Of a stretch of DNA of 64,000 nucleotides, positions 9,207 to 18,249 are shown in pieces. Position numbers and translations under genes: made by a program. The DNA comes from Pseudovibrio sp. Tun.PSC04-5.I4 (lineage in GTDB: Bacteria > Pseudomonadota > Alphaproteobacteria > Rhizobiales > Stappiaceae), in contig NZ_FNLB01000001.1 of assembly GCF_900104145.1 (NCBI RefSeq), positions 434,001 through 498,000 on the forward strand, in the 5' to 3' direction. The notes beneath the pieces were generated by a model that saw nothing but the letters and a program-made list of their open reading frames with translations, was not told the DNA's origin and ran no database searches. How positions within the stretch are numbered: the stretch's first letter is position 1; each line of letters opens with the position of its first letter.

Positions 9207-9704
9207 ATGTCCTCGCTTGCGCCCTTTATTACACTTCGCCAACTCATCCCTGATGACTTCATGGATGTGGCTGTTCTCCTCAACGAGCTGACAGAGGGCG
9301 TTCCCGTTGCCGATAGGGACGAGGACCGCTCGCATTTTAGCAAACTCCTCAGCCATGAAGGGACCAGCATTTTCGGGTTGGAACTGGAGGGTACAATCGT
9401 CTCCTGCGCCACGCTGCACATCCTACCCAACATGACCTACGGCGGACGCCCTTATTGCCTCGCGGAAAATGTTGTCACCTTGCGCGCACATCAGGGCAGG
9501 GGCTACGGCAAATTGGTGATGAACACCCTCAAGGAGGCCGCGTGGTCAGCTAATGCCTACAAGATCATGCTGCTGACAGGGCAGGACAGAGGCGTGAAGG
9601 GGTTTTATGAGAGCCTTGGCTATACGGCAGACCAGAAGTTCGGCATGGTCCTGCGCCGTGTCCCAACCTACAAACCACCACAGGCGGAACACACCGGTAG
9701 ATAA
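9207..9704 (+). CDS. GNAT family N-acetyltransferase
   Basis: The protein has 165 residues with a typical GNAT core. Motif A, the acetyl-CoA pyrophosphate loop, is VVTLRAHQGRGYGKLVMNTL at about residues 88-107; the C-terminal VKGFYESLGYTAD is the conserved motif B end of the fold. The acceptor substrate is not evident. It lies 69 bp behind ackA on the same strand and could be read through from the cluster, but no functional link is visible. Confidence 0.85.
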   Translation: MSSLAPFITLRQLIPDDFMDVAVLLNELTEGVPVADRDEDRSHFSKLLSHEGTSIFGLELEGTIVSCATLHILPNMTYGGRPYCLAENVVTLRAHQGRGYGKLVMNTLKEAAWSANAYKIMLLTGQDRGVKGFYESLGYTADQKFGMVLRRVPTYKPPQAEHTGR

Positions 9705-10085
9705 GAAATTCTAATGGGTGTGGTTGCAAGGGCAGAGCAATAAGAGCTCGCCGCTTGTGGTGCCTTCGCCAATCATCTCTCAATATCCGATACCTCACCA
9801 GGTAAATGAAATGGCTATCTGGTGGTTGGTATTTTGTAAGAATTCTATTATTTTGATCTGATGAAATGTCTCGAAACGATTTTTTGATACATGCATAGTT
9901 AATATTACCGTATAGTCATGAAATACTTGGCAAGCCTAAGTTTAAGTTGCATGCGGCATATTTAAGTTCACAAATTCTACCTCTTATACTTAAATATTAG
10001 TATCAATATCTACCTAAATTTACTCTATATAAATTTAACGCTGGTATTTATCTCGATATTACAAAAAACATATTCGGGATATCAG
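9705..10085. other. AT-rich intergenic region upstream of the adhesin gene
   Basis: This 381-bp stretch contains no supported gene. The last 230 bp are strongly AT-rich and presumably hold the promoter of the adhesin gene at 10086. No clear terminator hairpin with a T run was found behind the GNAT gene. Confidence 0.4.
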
Positions 10086-12557
10086 ATGAGCTTGAACCGT
10101 ATATTCCTAACAATAGCAATATTAATTGCAACGAGTTCGGCTCAGGCTGGAAATTTATCTGTTCCGTATTTAACGGATGGGGGCGGTCACGCCGAAAAAG
10201 ATGAACTCAATCCCGTTCTCGAAGATATTGTCGATGAAATCAACGACAATGACAGTCGCATAGATGGCTTTCAGGCTGGGATAGATGCAAACACCGTGAC
10301 CAGTGCTGCCAACAAAACCAAAATCGGCAATGCCAGTAGCGGTCTGACAAAATCCGTCAATGATACAGCAGCCGCTGCCACAACAAATACGGGCAATATA
10401 AATAGCAATAGTAACAGCATCAGCACAAACACGACAGCTATCGGCAACACCACCAGCGGTTTGACAAAATCGGTCAATGACAATACGGGCGATATAACCA
10501 ACAATTTCAATAAGATCAGTACAAATACGACAGCTATCGGCAACGCCTCCTACGGTCTGACGAAATCGGTCAACGACAATACGGGCGGTGTAACCAACAA
10601 CGCCGGTAACATCACCACAAATGCGGGTACGATCGGCGAAAATGCCTCTGCTATTAGCGCTATCGGCGCAAAGATTGGTGATCTCTCTCTTCTGCGAACA
10701 ACAAACAGAACGGATATTGTTTCTGCGGTCAATGAGATTGACACAAATACAGATGCGAACACCACTGCGATTGCTGCTCAAGCCTCCGCTATAAATACGA
10801 ATACAGCGGCCATTGGCAACGCCTCCAGTGGTTTAACAAAGCAGGTGAATGACAACACCGCAGCAGCGACAGCCAACGCAACGACCATCGGCACCCTGTC
10901 ATCCCTCACCACCGCCGACAAAACCAGCGCTGTTGCTGCAATCAATGAAGTTGATGACAAGACGACAACAAACGCGGCGGACATCGGAACCAATACGAGC
11001 TCTATCGGTACTCTAACATCCCTAACCACAGCGGATAAAACCAGTACTGTAGCCGCTATCAATGAGGTTGATGCACAAGGTACGGTGAACGCGTCAACGA
11101 TCCTCACGAACACCGGTGCTATCACGACCATAAGTGGTAGCGTTGATGTAAACACAGCCTCCATTGGGGATCTGACAACGCTCACCACGACGAATAAAAC
11201 CAGCGCTGTTGCCGCGATCAACGAGGTTGATGCACAGGGCAAAACGAACGCATCCGCGATCGTTGCAAACACCGGTGTTATCAGTGCCAACACTGGCAAT
11301 ATAACAGCCAATGCAGCAACTATTGGTACTTTGTCATCACTGACCACCATTGATAAAACGAGCTCCGTTGCCGCCATCAATGAAGTAAACGCTAAGACAA
11401 CCACAAATGCAGCAGGCATTGGAGCCAACACAGCCGCCATTGGCGATCTGACAGCGCTCACCACGACTGATAAAACCAGTGCTACTGCCGCGATCAATGA
11501 AGTTGATGCACAGGGCAAAACAAACGCATCCGCGATCCTTGCAAACACAGGTGCTATCAGCGTCAACACCGGCAATATTGCAGCCAATTCAGCAGCTATT
11601 GGCACTTTGTCATCACTGACCACCATTGATAAAACGAGCTCCGTTGCTGCTATCAACGAAGTAAATGCTAAGACGACCACGAATGCGGCAGGCATCGGAG
11701 CCAACACGGCCTCCATTGGAGATCTGACAACGCTCACCACTACTGCTAAAACGAGCGCTGTTGCCGCGATCAATGAAGTTGATGCACAGGGCAAAACAAA
11801 CGCATCCGCGATCCTAGCAAACACCGGTGTTATCAGTGCCAACACTGGCAATATTACAACCAATGCAGCAGCTATTGGTACTTTGTCATCACTGACTACG
11901 ATTGATAAATCGAGCTCCGTTGCTGCCGTCAACGAAGTAAACGCTAAGACGATCACGAATGCAGCAGGCATCGGAGCCAACACGAGCGCTATTACGGTCA
12001 ACACCACGGCCATTGGGGATCTGTCCACCCTTGGCACGGCGGACCAGACCAGCGCTGTTGCAGCCATCAACGAGATCAAAACCCAGATTGGGGATCTCAG
12101 TACACTCCCGACAACCAGCCAGACCTCGATTGTTGCAGCATTGAATGAAATGCATGGAATGATCACGGCCAGTGGCGGAGGTATTGGCGACCTGACACAG
12201 CTCACGACCATTCACAAAACGGATGCGGTGAGCGCCATCAATGAGGTGCATACAATTGCCCGGCAAAACACCCGTGATATTGCCAGTAACACCAGCCGGA
12301 TTGAAATCCTAGAGGATGATGTGAAGGATGTTGAGGGCGGCGTTGCTATGGCGATTGCAATGGCCAATGCAATTGTCTTGCCCGGCGGTAAAAACGGGTT
12401 TTCTCTTTCCGGCAGTTATGGCTATTTCAAAGGCAACTCGGCGTTTTCCATGAAGGCGGCGTACATGCCTACAGATAATGTGGGTGTTGTCGCCTCCATT
12501 GCGACTGATCTGGGGAATGAAGTTGCCGTGGGTGCCAGCGTCGGGATTTCCTTTTAG
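10086..12557 (+). CDS. Trimeric-autotransporter-like adhesin (YadA-like) with tandem repeats
   Basis: The protein has 823 residues. Residues 1-22 form a signal peptide ending in SSAQA. The passenger is almost only Asn, Thr, Ala, Ser, Ile and Val. A first repeat type reads AIGNASSGLTKSVNDNTG; it is followed by about twelve units built on the pattern LTTxDKTSxVAAINEV plus a spacer, as expected for trimeric coiled-coil stalks. The C-terminal about 70 residues (VEGGVAMAIAMANAIVLPGG to the final GVSF-like GISF) resemble the YadA membrane anchor: a helix into a short four-strand barrel ending in Phe. It would be an outer-membrane, trimeric surface fibre. Twelve bases separate it from an IalB-family gene. 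Confidence 0.8.
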   Translation: MSLNRIFLTIAILIATSSAQAGNLSVPYLTDGGGHAEKDELNPVLEDIVDEINDNDSRIDGFQAGIDANTVTSAANKTKIGNASSGLTKSVNDTAAAATTNTGNINSNSNSISTNTTAIGNTTSGLTKSVNDNTGDITNNFNKISTNTTAIGNASYGLTKSVNDNTGGVTNNAGNITTNAGTIGENASAISAIGAKIGDLSLLRTTNRTDIVSAVNEIDTNTDANTTAIAAQASAINTNTAAIGNASSGLTKQVNDNTAAATANATTIGTLSSLTTADKTSAVAAINEVDDKTTTNAADIGTNTSSIGTLTSLTTADKTSTVAAINEVDAQGTVNASTILTNTGAITTISGSVDVNTASIGDLTTLTTTNKTSAVAAINEVDAQGKTNASAIVANTGVISANTGNITANAATIGTLSSLTTIDKTSSVAAINEVNAKTTTNAAGIGANTAAIGDLTALTTTDKTSATAAINEVDAQGKTNASAILANTGAISVNTGNIAANSAAIGTLSSLTTIDKTSSVAAINEVNAKTTTNAAGIGANTASIGDLTTLTTTAKTSAVAAINEVDAQGKTNASAILANTGVISANTGNITTNAAAIGTLSSLTTIDKSSSVAAVNEVNAKTITNAAGIGANTSAITVNTTAIGDLSTLGTADQTSAVAAINEIKTQIGDLSTLPTTSQTSIVAALNEMHGMITASGGGIGDLTQLTTIHKTDAVSAINEVHTIARQNTRDIASNTSRIEILEDDVKDVEGGVAMAIAMANAIVLPGGKNGFSLSGSYGYFKGNSAFSMKAAYMPTDNVGVVASIATDLGNEVAVGASVGISF
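11331..12000 (+). repeat. Tandem 276-bp repeats inside the adhesin gene
   Basis: The anchor sequence TTGTCATCACTGACCACCAT begins at 11331 and 11607 and recurs with small changes at 11883, giving an exact 276-bp (92-residue) period. Each long unit contains two shorter INEV units. Because the period is a multiple of three, recombination between units would lengthen or shorten the stalk without breaking the frame. Confidence 0.85.
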
Positions 12558-12568
12558 GAGGCTGAATC

Positions 12569-13081
12569 ATGAAGCCAGCTCAATTATTGTTCCTCCTTAC
12601 AACACTGCTGACCTTTTTAGTCTGCCCAATTGCCTCTGCTCAAAACCCTAAATCGCAGTGGAACGTGCAGTGCAGTGAAACACTGTGCCAGCTTTATGCC
12701 GAGATCCGACATGAAGACCAAACGCTGTTTCACTCCATTATGTTTCGCAAATTCAGCGGGGATGTTTTTGCAGGTGTTATGACCTTTCCGTTTGGGACCT
12801 ACATACCGGACGGTATTGTTGTGAAGGTTGACAAACACCCAGCTATCTCTGCAAAAATAATTACCTGTACTGCGATAGGATGTGAGGCTGCCTTCAAAGC
12901 CAGCAAAGAAGTTGTTCGTCTATTCCAGCGTGGCAAACGTATGTCTGTCATTTTGACTCGAGCGACAGACAGAAAACGACTAGCTCTGCATTACTCGTTA
13001 GATGGTTTTACCAAAAACTGGAGGCAGTTTGCCTCTCATATGGCAGTCCAAACATCCCAACTCAAACGTGGGAAGCATTAA
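12569..13081 (+). CDS. Invasion-associated locus B (IalB) family periplasmic protein
   Basis: The protein has 170 residues with a signal peptide ending in IASA (about residue 24). The mature part has the IalB layout: an opening SQWNVQCS-type strand, a paired cysteine stretch TCTAIGCEAAFKA at about residues 91-103, then a hydrophobic residue pattern ending in LHYSLDGFTKNW, the family's SLxGF motif. IalB proteins of Bartonella aid erythrocyte invasion, but the family is common in free-living alphaproteobacteria with unknown role. The close spacing to the adhesin gene suggests joint expression and perhaps a periplasmic role in its export or folding; that is inference. Confidence 0.8.
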   Translation: MKPAQLLFLLTTLLTFLVCPIASAQNPKSQWNVQCSETLCQLYAEIRHEDQTLFHSIMFRKFSGDVFAGVMTFPFGTYIPDGIVVKVDKHPAISAKIITCTAIGCEAAFKASKEVVRLFQRGKRMSVILTRATDRKRLALHYSLDGFTKNWRQFASHMAVQTSQLKRGKH

Positions 13082-13362
13082 GGTTAGGGGCGGGCCTCTA
13101 TTTTTGCGTAGCAACGCAGGAAACTCCTTAACCTTACAAAGCAACGCACACAACAACGCAAACGCCCACAGGTTCTCTCACTACCAATTTCAAATCAAAA
13201 TACCTATGTGAATTCAATAGCTTGACTCTACTCAAGTGTAAACTTTGGTTGCAAGTGGCCGTTCTCCTGCCAGATTGGTAGCATTGACAAGAGCGGGGTC
13301 TCATCAAACAGTTGCGCTCCTTTATTCTCTCATATGTTTTTGAGCGCACGCGGATAGATCTG

Positions 13363-14316
13363 ATGATTGTACTTGGTAATTCTGAAAGCTGGCCCGGTAT
13401 CGGCACAACAGCGGAACACCTGCAAAAGGGAGCTCATGGGCTGGATGCGTTGGTTCCCGGCTTGTCTTTGGTAGAAGCAGAAACCAAAGTACGCAGTGTT
13501 GGCTATGGTGGCTGGCCAAACCTGTTGGGCAATATGGAATTTGATGCCAGTGTGATGGATGGAACCACCCGCGATTACGGCGCGGTGGCGGGTGTACCAA
13601 GCACGCTGGAGGTCACACGTCTTGCCAAAGCTGTGCTGGATAATTTACCCCATACAATGCTGGTGGGCGAGGGTGCGCGCCGCTATGCGGATGAGCTTGG
13701 TTTTGCCAAAGACCCGGTGTTGCTTGAACACAGCAAAGAGGTGTGGTGGCGCAAGCTTGAAACGGTTATGACCGAGCAGCAGCGAGCGGCCTTTCCCAAT
13801 ACAGATCTTGCGCCTTTAACAAAGGCAATTACCGACCCGGAAAAGGTGCGCGATACAACCGTATTCCTTTGTAAAGACAGTCAAAAAAACATCTGCACGG
13901 CGACCTCAACCTCAGGATGGGCTTGGAAATATCCGGGCCGTGTAGGGGATTCTCCAATACCCGGAGCTGGCTTTTATGCTGATAGCCGATACGGCGCCGC
14001 CGCCTGCACTCACACCGGTGAAATGACTATGCGGTGTAGCACTGCACGCACCGTGGTGCTGGCCATGAAACTGGGGATGTCGCTGGATGATGCCTTGCGG
14101 TTGGCTGTGTCCGAGCTTCAGGAACTTGAGACGGGTTACATTGGCGCAGTGGTGATCCACGCCATTGATGCGGCCAGACATCACCGTGTGATTAATGTGG
14201 GGTGCGACGAAGATATCTCCTATTGGGTGTGGACCCCTGAGCTGGGGAAGCCAGAAAAACGACGGGCCATTTTTGCGCAAGATCTACTCGCAGGAACGGT
14301 TGGAGCAGGGTCATGA
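13363..14316 (+). CDS. N4-(beta-N-acetylglucosaminyl)-L-asparaginase (glycosylasparaginase), Ntn hydrolase
   Basis: The ATG at 13363 gives 317 residues; an upstream in-frame TTG at 13312 is a weaker start. The family motif GRVGDSPIPGAGFYAD follows TSTSG, matching the human enzyme closely. Autoproteolysis should occur before Thr165 in VRDTTVFL, freeing it as the N-terminal nucleophile of the beta chain. The N-terminal GNSESWPGIGTTAEHL and the C-terminal ETGYIGAVV fit as well. The enzyme cleaves the GlcNAc-Asn bond of glycoprotein remnants, or related beta-aspartyl bonds. It has a 4-bp overlap with cutC, so the two are co-translated. Confidence 0.85.
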   Translation: MIVLGNSESWPGIGTTAEHLQKGAHGLDALVPGLSLVEAETKVRSVGYGGWPNLLGNMEFDASVMDGTTRDYGAVAGVPSTLEVTRLAKAVLDNLPHTMLVGEGARRYADELGFAKDPVLLEHSKEVWWRKLETVMTEQQRAAFPNTDLAPLTKAITDPEKVRDTTVFLCKDSQKNICTATSTSGWAWKYPGRVGDSPIPGAGFYADSRYGAAACTHTGEMTMRCSTARTVVLAMKLGMSLDDALRLAVSELQELETGYIGAVVIHAIDAARHHRVINVGCDEDISYWVWTPELGKPEKRRAIFAQDLLAGTVGAGS

Positions 14317-15047
14317 AACTAGAAATTTGCGTTGATGATATTGCAGGTTTGACTGCAGCTGTCGCTGGTGGAGCGGACCGGATTGAGCTGTGTTCCTGTC
14401 TCGCACTCGGTGGTTTGACACCCTCTATCGGGCTTATGGAACTGGCAGCGCAAGTACCTGTTCCCGTCTATGCGATGATCCGCCCGCGCGGGGGTAACTT
14501 CATCTTTTCCCCGCAAGAGGTGGACCAGATGAAGCGTGAAATCGATGCCGTGCGTAATACCAATTTGGCTGGTGTTGTATTGGGCGCAAACTCACATAAC
14601 CACGAATTAGATGATAAGCTATTGAATACGCTGATAAATCATGCATCCGGACTAGGAGCAACCTTGCACCGGGTGATAGACCTGACGCCTGATATGGAAG
14701 CTGCGACGGAAACCGCGATAGATTTGGGCTTTGAACGCATCCTCAGCTCCGGTGGCGCGTTAAAAGCGATTGATGGATTAGCGAATTTAAGGCTCATGCA
14801 CACTATTGCGGGCGGTCGACTGTCAGTTATGCCCGGTTCTGGAATTAATGCACAAACAGCACCTACTATCCTGGAAGCCGCTGATTTTACCGAGCTTCAT
14901 GCTGGATGTGGTACGGCAATTCCCGCGGATCAGACATTGTTGGAGTTTGGATTTTCTCATGTGGGAGATAAAACCACCGATGTTAATATCCTAAGTAATA
15001 TCAAAGAGATAATTAACAGAGGCGAGCATTCCCAAGCGCATTCCTGA
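14313..15047 (+). CDS. cutC: CutC family protein
   Basis: The protein has 244 residues, a normal length. The TIM-barrel CutC signature is clear: LEICVDDIAGLTAAVAGGAD, then RIELCSCLALGGLTPSIG, VYAMIRPRGGNF, and the later VMPGSGINAQT and ELHAGC segments. CutC was named for copper homeostasis in E. coli, but its biochemical activity is not settled. The ATGA overlap with a glycosylasparaginase gene argues for a role tied to glycoside or glycopeptide breakdown here; that reading is inference. About 295 bp without a gene follow. Confidence 0.9.
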   Translation: MKLEICVDDIAGLTAAVAGGADRIELCSCLALGGLTPSIGLMELAAQVPVPVYAMIRPRGGNFIFSPQEVDQMKREIDAVRNTNLAGVVLGANSHNHELDDKLLNTLINHASGLGATLHRVIDLTPDMEAATETAIDLGFERILSSGGALKAIDGLANLRLMHTIAGGRLSVMPGSGINAQTAPTILEAADFTELHAGCGTAIPADQTLLEFGFSHVGDKTTDVNILSNIKEIINRGEHSQAHS

Positions 15048-15342
15048 TAGAGTTCGCAGGTCAATCTCTATTCCTAATTGCGAGAACTTGGGAAAGCCTA
15101 TAGGACCTGCGCCTGAAAGTTACCCTAACGAGAGTTACGCATAAGTTGTTCCCACACTCTCTGTTCACCCTCAGGTTTTCCAACGCTGAAAACAATTAAG
15201 TTGAACAGAGGCCTTGGCAAATTCACCGATATTATGCAGTGTGTACGCGTTAACCTTTATGTCAATGCATCTACACTCCTTGGCACCGTCGCAATTATAA
15301 ATCGTAAGTCTTTGGAATACGGTGGTTTTTCAGTTCGGTAAA

Positions 15343-15789
15343 ATGCAAAAACTCAGTACCATAGAACGGAAGATCCTCGCACTCTTGCAGGAAAATTCCC
15401 GTCAGTCCGTCACCGAGATTGCTCATAAGCTTGGTACGTCGCGTACCAACATCAAAAGCAAGATAGATCGGCTATATGAATCTGGAATCATTAAGAGATT
15501 CACGATTGATGTCGGTGATTTAGACATTCAGAATGAAGTGAGATTGCAAGGGTTCTTCCATGTTCACCTGACTGAACCCTGCTGCCCTAAGCTCTTCGAA
15601 CATATAAAGAATTGGGAATCCATCAAAGGATCATGGTCGGTTTCATCGCAGGAAGTTGACATGATCATTCTGGTTGAAGCCATCTCTCAGGACGCATTGG
15701 AAGCTGTCCGCGATCGCATTTCCAAACTGCCCTTCGTAAAAACCATGCATACGACCTTTATTTTGCGGGAGTGGCTGCACAAGCTCTGA
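15343..15789 (+). CDS. Lrp/AsnC family transcriptional regulator
   Basis: The ATG at 15343 gives 148 residues; a GTG 21 bp upstream is also in frame. An N-terminal helix-turn-helix (ERKILALLQENSRQSVTEIA, then GTSRTNIKSKIDRLYESGII) is followed by an RAM ligand-binding domain (about residues 65-145). Such proteins respond to amino acids and often control transport genes. It is convergent with an amino acid permease gene 48 bp away, a likely but unproven target. Confidence 0.88.
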   Translation: MQKLSTIERKILALLQENSRQSVTEIAHKLGTSRTNIKSKIDRLYESGIIKRFTIDVGDLDIQNEVRLQGFFHVHLTEPCCPKLFEHIKNWESIKGSWSVSSQEVDMIILVEAISQDALEAVRDRISKLPFVKTMHTTFILREWLHKL

Positions 15790-15837
15790 GTTGTGCAACC
15801 ACAGTTCTAACTGGCCTTAAAGAAATATTTGGGGGGA

Positions 15838-17100
15838 TTAGTCCTTCAAAACCAGTTTGCCGTGTCCAAGTTCATCTCGCATTCGCACAAAGATGATCCC
15901 AAGCACGATGAGGAAGACCGGGTACAGGAGAGAGGCGCCCTGATACGCAAGAATTCCGCCAACGATAAAAATGCTTGTGAGTGCCAGAAGCTTCTCTGGG
16001 AGTGCCTTGGACAGACGTAAAAGTGAAAGACTTGCAAGGCCGTAGAGGATCAGGAAGTTCTGACCGGCAACAGCAAGCATAGTTTCAATCGCTATGAGAT
16101 TTGCCCAATCCAGTGACAGCACCAAAAGCAGGGCACCAGAGGTGAGCAGCAAGACAGTCACTGACGGACCACTGCCGCTGTACCCAATGCCCAAAGGCAG
16201 CAATCCTTCACGACTGAGAGAGAGTAACATACGTGAGACAGCCCAGATCGCACCGACCAGGTTGGCGAAGATGATTAAACTTGCAATTGCAGATATCACC
16301 ACCTCTCCCGAGCGACCAAATGCATTTTCGGCAATCGCAGCGAAGATGGAAGCACCAGCACTTTCAGTCACTACGTTTTGGGCAACAAAGGCCATCGCAA
16401 AGTATAAAAGGCACGCCAAAACAAAGGACAAGGCCATCGCTCGAGGAAAATCTCGCCTCGGATTTTTGAACTCCTCCGAGATGCCAGCAGCAACTTCCCA
16501 ACCAGTGAAGGCGAAGAAGATCATCATAAACGGAGCAACCAGTGCCGCTGGTTGGACCTGTGAAAAAGGCCGCGTTGTTTGCGCTACACTGGACCAGTCA
16601 ATCGCAGTAAAGCCTATGGAAATCAAAAGGATAAGGGCCAACAGTACGAAGGACGCAATCGCACTGGAAATCCGGCCTACGATTTCTGTTGAGACCAGAT
16701 GGCAGGTCGTTGCTGCGATTATAATGCCCGCCGCAAGCACAGTTGGATTCGCTGGAATCAAGTGTTGGAGGTAATAACCACCCGTTAATGCAATCGCTGG
16801 CAGGCCAAAGATTACCGCACCCAGAAAGAGCAAGGAAGCCGCTCCATAACCGTTCCTCCCAAATGCCACCTCTGCAAAATGCGCAATTCCTCCCGCATTT
16901 GGAAAGCGTCGCCCCATAACGATAAAGACCAGTAAAAGGGGCAGAGCAGCCAAAGCACACACCCCCCACGCCCAAAGAGCTTGATCACCCGCTTGCTTCA
17001 CAACAAGGCCAGGAAGAGCCAGAAGACCCGCTCCAATAACGATGTTGAGCATTAGTCCTGCACCGCGAAGGGTGCCAACGGTCTGTTTAAGCTCACTCAT
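15838..17100 (-). CDS. APC superfamily amino acid permease
   Basis: The protein has 420 residues with about 12 hydrophobic segments. The first helix has the APC signature GLMLNIVIGAGLLALPG, which forms the unwound substrate site in this superfamily. The segment FFAFTGWEVAAGISEEFKNP is the usual helix 6 motif. It would take up or exchange amino acids or polyamines at the inner membrane. It overlaps the upstream cupin gene by 4 bp and converges on the Lrp/AsnC gene, so substrate and control may involve an amino acid. Confidence 0.9.
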   Translation of the reverse strand: MSELKQTVGTLRGAGLMLNIVIGAGLLALPGLVVKQAGDQALWAWGVCALAALPLLLVFIVMGRRFPNAGGIAHFAEVAFGRNGYGAASLLFLGAVIFGLPAIALTGGYYLQHLIPANPTVLAAGIIIAATTCHLVSTEIVGRISSAIASFVLLALILLISIGFTAIDWSSVAQTTRPFSQVQPAALVAPFMMIFFAFTGWEVAAGISEEFKNPRRDFPRAMALSFVLACLLYFAMAFVAQNVVTESAGASIFAAIAENAFGRSGEVVISAIASLIIFANLVGAIWAVSRMLLSLSREGLLPLGIGYSGSGPSVTVLLLTSGALLLVLSLDWANLIAIETMLAVAGQNFLILYGLASLSLLRLSKALPEKLLALTSIFIVGGILAYQGASLLYPVFLIVLGIIFVRMRDELGHGKLVLKD

Positions 17101-17441
17101 TGAGGAAACTCCACCTCTGCAAAAGTGATTATGTATTTGGCACCAGCCTGAAGGGCCAGTGATGCGTGTAGGGTGAGTTTAGGAAATTGTATGACGTCGC
17201 CTGCTGTGCAGATCGTGTGTCTGCCGGCCCAATAGAAGCAGAGGGCACCTTCGAGTACGACGATTGTTTTGTCGGTTTCATTGGTATGCCAAGCATGTTC
17301 TTTTCCATCTTGATCATTTTGCACCTCAATGCACCCTTGTTTCGGTAAACACATTTTGATTAGCTTTGGCAGGTCGTCAATTTTTGCCGCGCGCGATAAG
17401 ATAGTTACTTCATTTAAAGGGGTGGTAGTTTTCCTAGTCAC
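17097..17441 (-). CDS. Cupin-domain protein
   Basis: The protein has 114 residues. A single small beta-barrel is suggested by two cupin motifs: HAWHTNETDKTIVVLEGALCFYWAG (motif 1, with His and Glu metal ligands) and GDVIQFPKLTLHAS (motif 2, last His). The stop overlaps the permease start (ATGA), so it heads a two-gene operon. It may sense or modify the transported compound. No specific activity can be assigned. Confidence 0.8.
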   Translation of the reverse strand: MTRKTTTPLNEVTILSRAAKIDDLPKLIKMCLPKQGCIEVQNDQDGKEHAWHTNETDKTIVVLEGALCFYWAGRHTICTAGDVIQFPKLTLHASLALQAGAKYIITFAEVEFPQ

Positions 17442-17446
17442 GCTGC

Positions 17447-17632
17447 TTATCCTTCGGCTTTGTTGTGGTGTTGGGTCGATAGGGAACCAAGTTGATGAAT
17501 TGGGTAGGTACCTTTCTCGAGGTCACCATAACGTCCACGAAGTTGGCCAAGTTCCACCAGATCAAACGCGTTAAGACGCTCACGAACCTCGGAATTTGAG
17601 TGTTCCAGCTCTTGCTTTTGCCGTCTCTGACG
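17447..17632 (-). other. Coding-like open fragment without start (possible gene remnant); rest of the gap empty
   Basis: The region 17442-18057 has no firm gene. Within it, one minus-strand frame is open for 61 codons between a TGA at 17633-17635 and a TAA at 17447-17449, with a protein-like composition (charged helical start RRQKQELEHSNSEVRERL, then FDLVELGQLRGRYGDLEKG). It has no usable ATG and no recognised family, so it may be the C-terminal stub of a lost gene upstream of the cupin operon. A short AAAGTTG/CAACTTT hairpin with a T run is present at 17956-17975. Confidence 0.2.
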
Positions 17633-18057
17633 TCAAACACTCTGCGTGACTGGAGCAATATCATCATGGAACCGGCGCATAACGCGTGCCGGTGTATTGC
17701 AGACAACAAAGGTGGGCTTAACTAGCAAAACTGAACTCCCAACCTGGATTTCCGAGTTCTACTGGTCAACGTACTTTCAAATTCTTGAAAAACGACTTTT
17801 TGCCAGGGGAGACTTCAGCATTGCGCTGAAATTCTTCACCTGTGAAATACAGTAGGTTCAAAGAACTCAATCCTTGTGCAGTAGTGAACACACATATCTA
17901 TCCGTAAAATTTGGGGGAACACTAGATTACAAAGTGGCTAAAAATTTCGTTTTGTAAAGTTGGGTCAACTTTTTTGGGGGCGAGGATTTGAGTAGACGCG
18001 CTTCCAAAGATTGGATCTGGAGGATCTATGCCCGTTTTCATTTGAGGAGTGAAATGG

Positions 18058-18165
18058 ATGAGCACCGAAAGGAAAGTAACTTTTTGGAACGTCCGTAATG
18101 AGGAAGCAATAAGCCTGATTTCTGTTGGCTCACTGGTGATTACGCTTTGTTTTGCAGGATATTAG
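18058..18165 (+). CDS. Possible 35-residue single-pass membrane protein
   Basis: The sequence GAGGAG at 18043-18048 lies 9 bp before an ATG at 18058. The ORF encodes MSTERKVTFWNVRNEEAI followed by a hydrophobic helix of about 16 residues ending CFAGY and a TAG stop. A competing ATG at 18054 has a shorter ORF of 14 codons. The charged N-terminus plus C-terminal helix is typical of bacterial small membrane proteins. It lies 84 bp upstream of the YrbL-like gene on the same strand. No homologue is recognised; support is the ribosome site and the amphipathic layout only. Confidence 0.35.
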   Translation: MSTERKVTFWNVRNEEAISLISVGSLVITLCFAGY

Positions 18166-18249
18166 GGCCTGCGGCATCCTTGGTGGTTTTAAAAACATAA
18201 AAATTTGTTATGTATACGTTTCTAAGTTGATGCAAAGATTGGTTCAGGT

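Noticed and set aside
10400..12130. Regular repeats as a CRISPR-like array
   Set aside because: The repeats are in one continuous reading frame with a signal peptide and anchor; unit lengths vary in multiples of three.
10778..12211. A 477-codon open frame antisense to the adhesin gene
   Set aside because: It mirrors the low-complexity repeats; its product is only Val, Ala, Leu and Ser with no ribosome site, and the sense strand has a signal peptide and anchor.
16094..16774. A 226-codon open frame antisense to the amino acid permease
   Set aside because: It is the complement of hydrophobic helices (Lys-, Arg- and Thr-rich product) and the permease frame has full family motifs.
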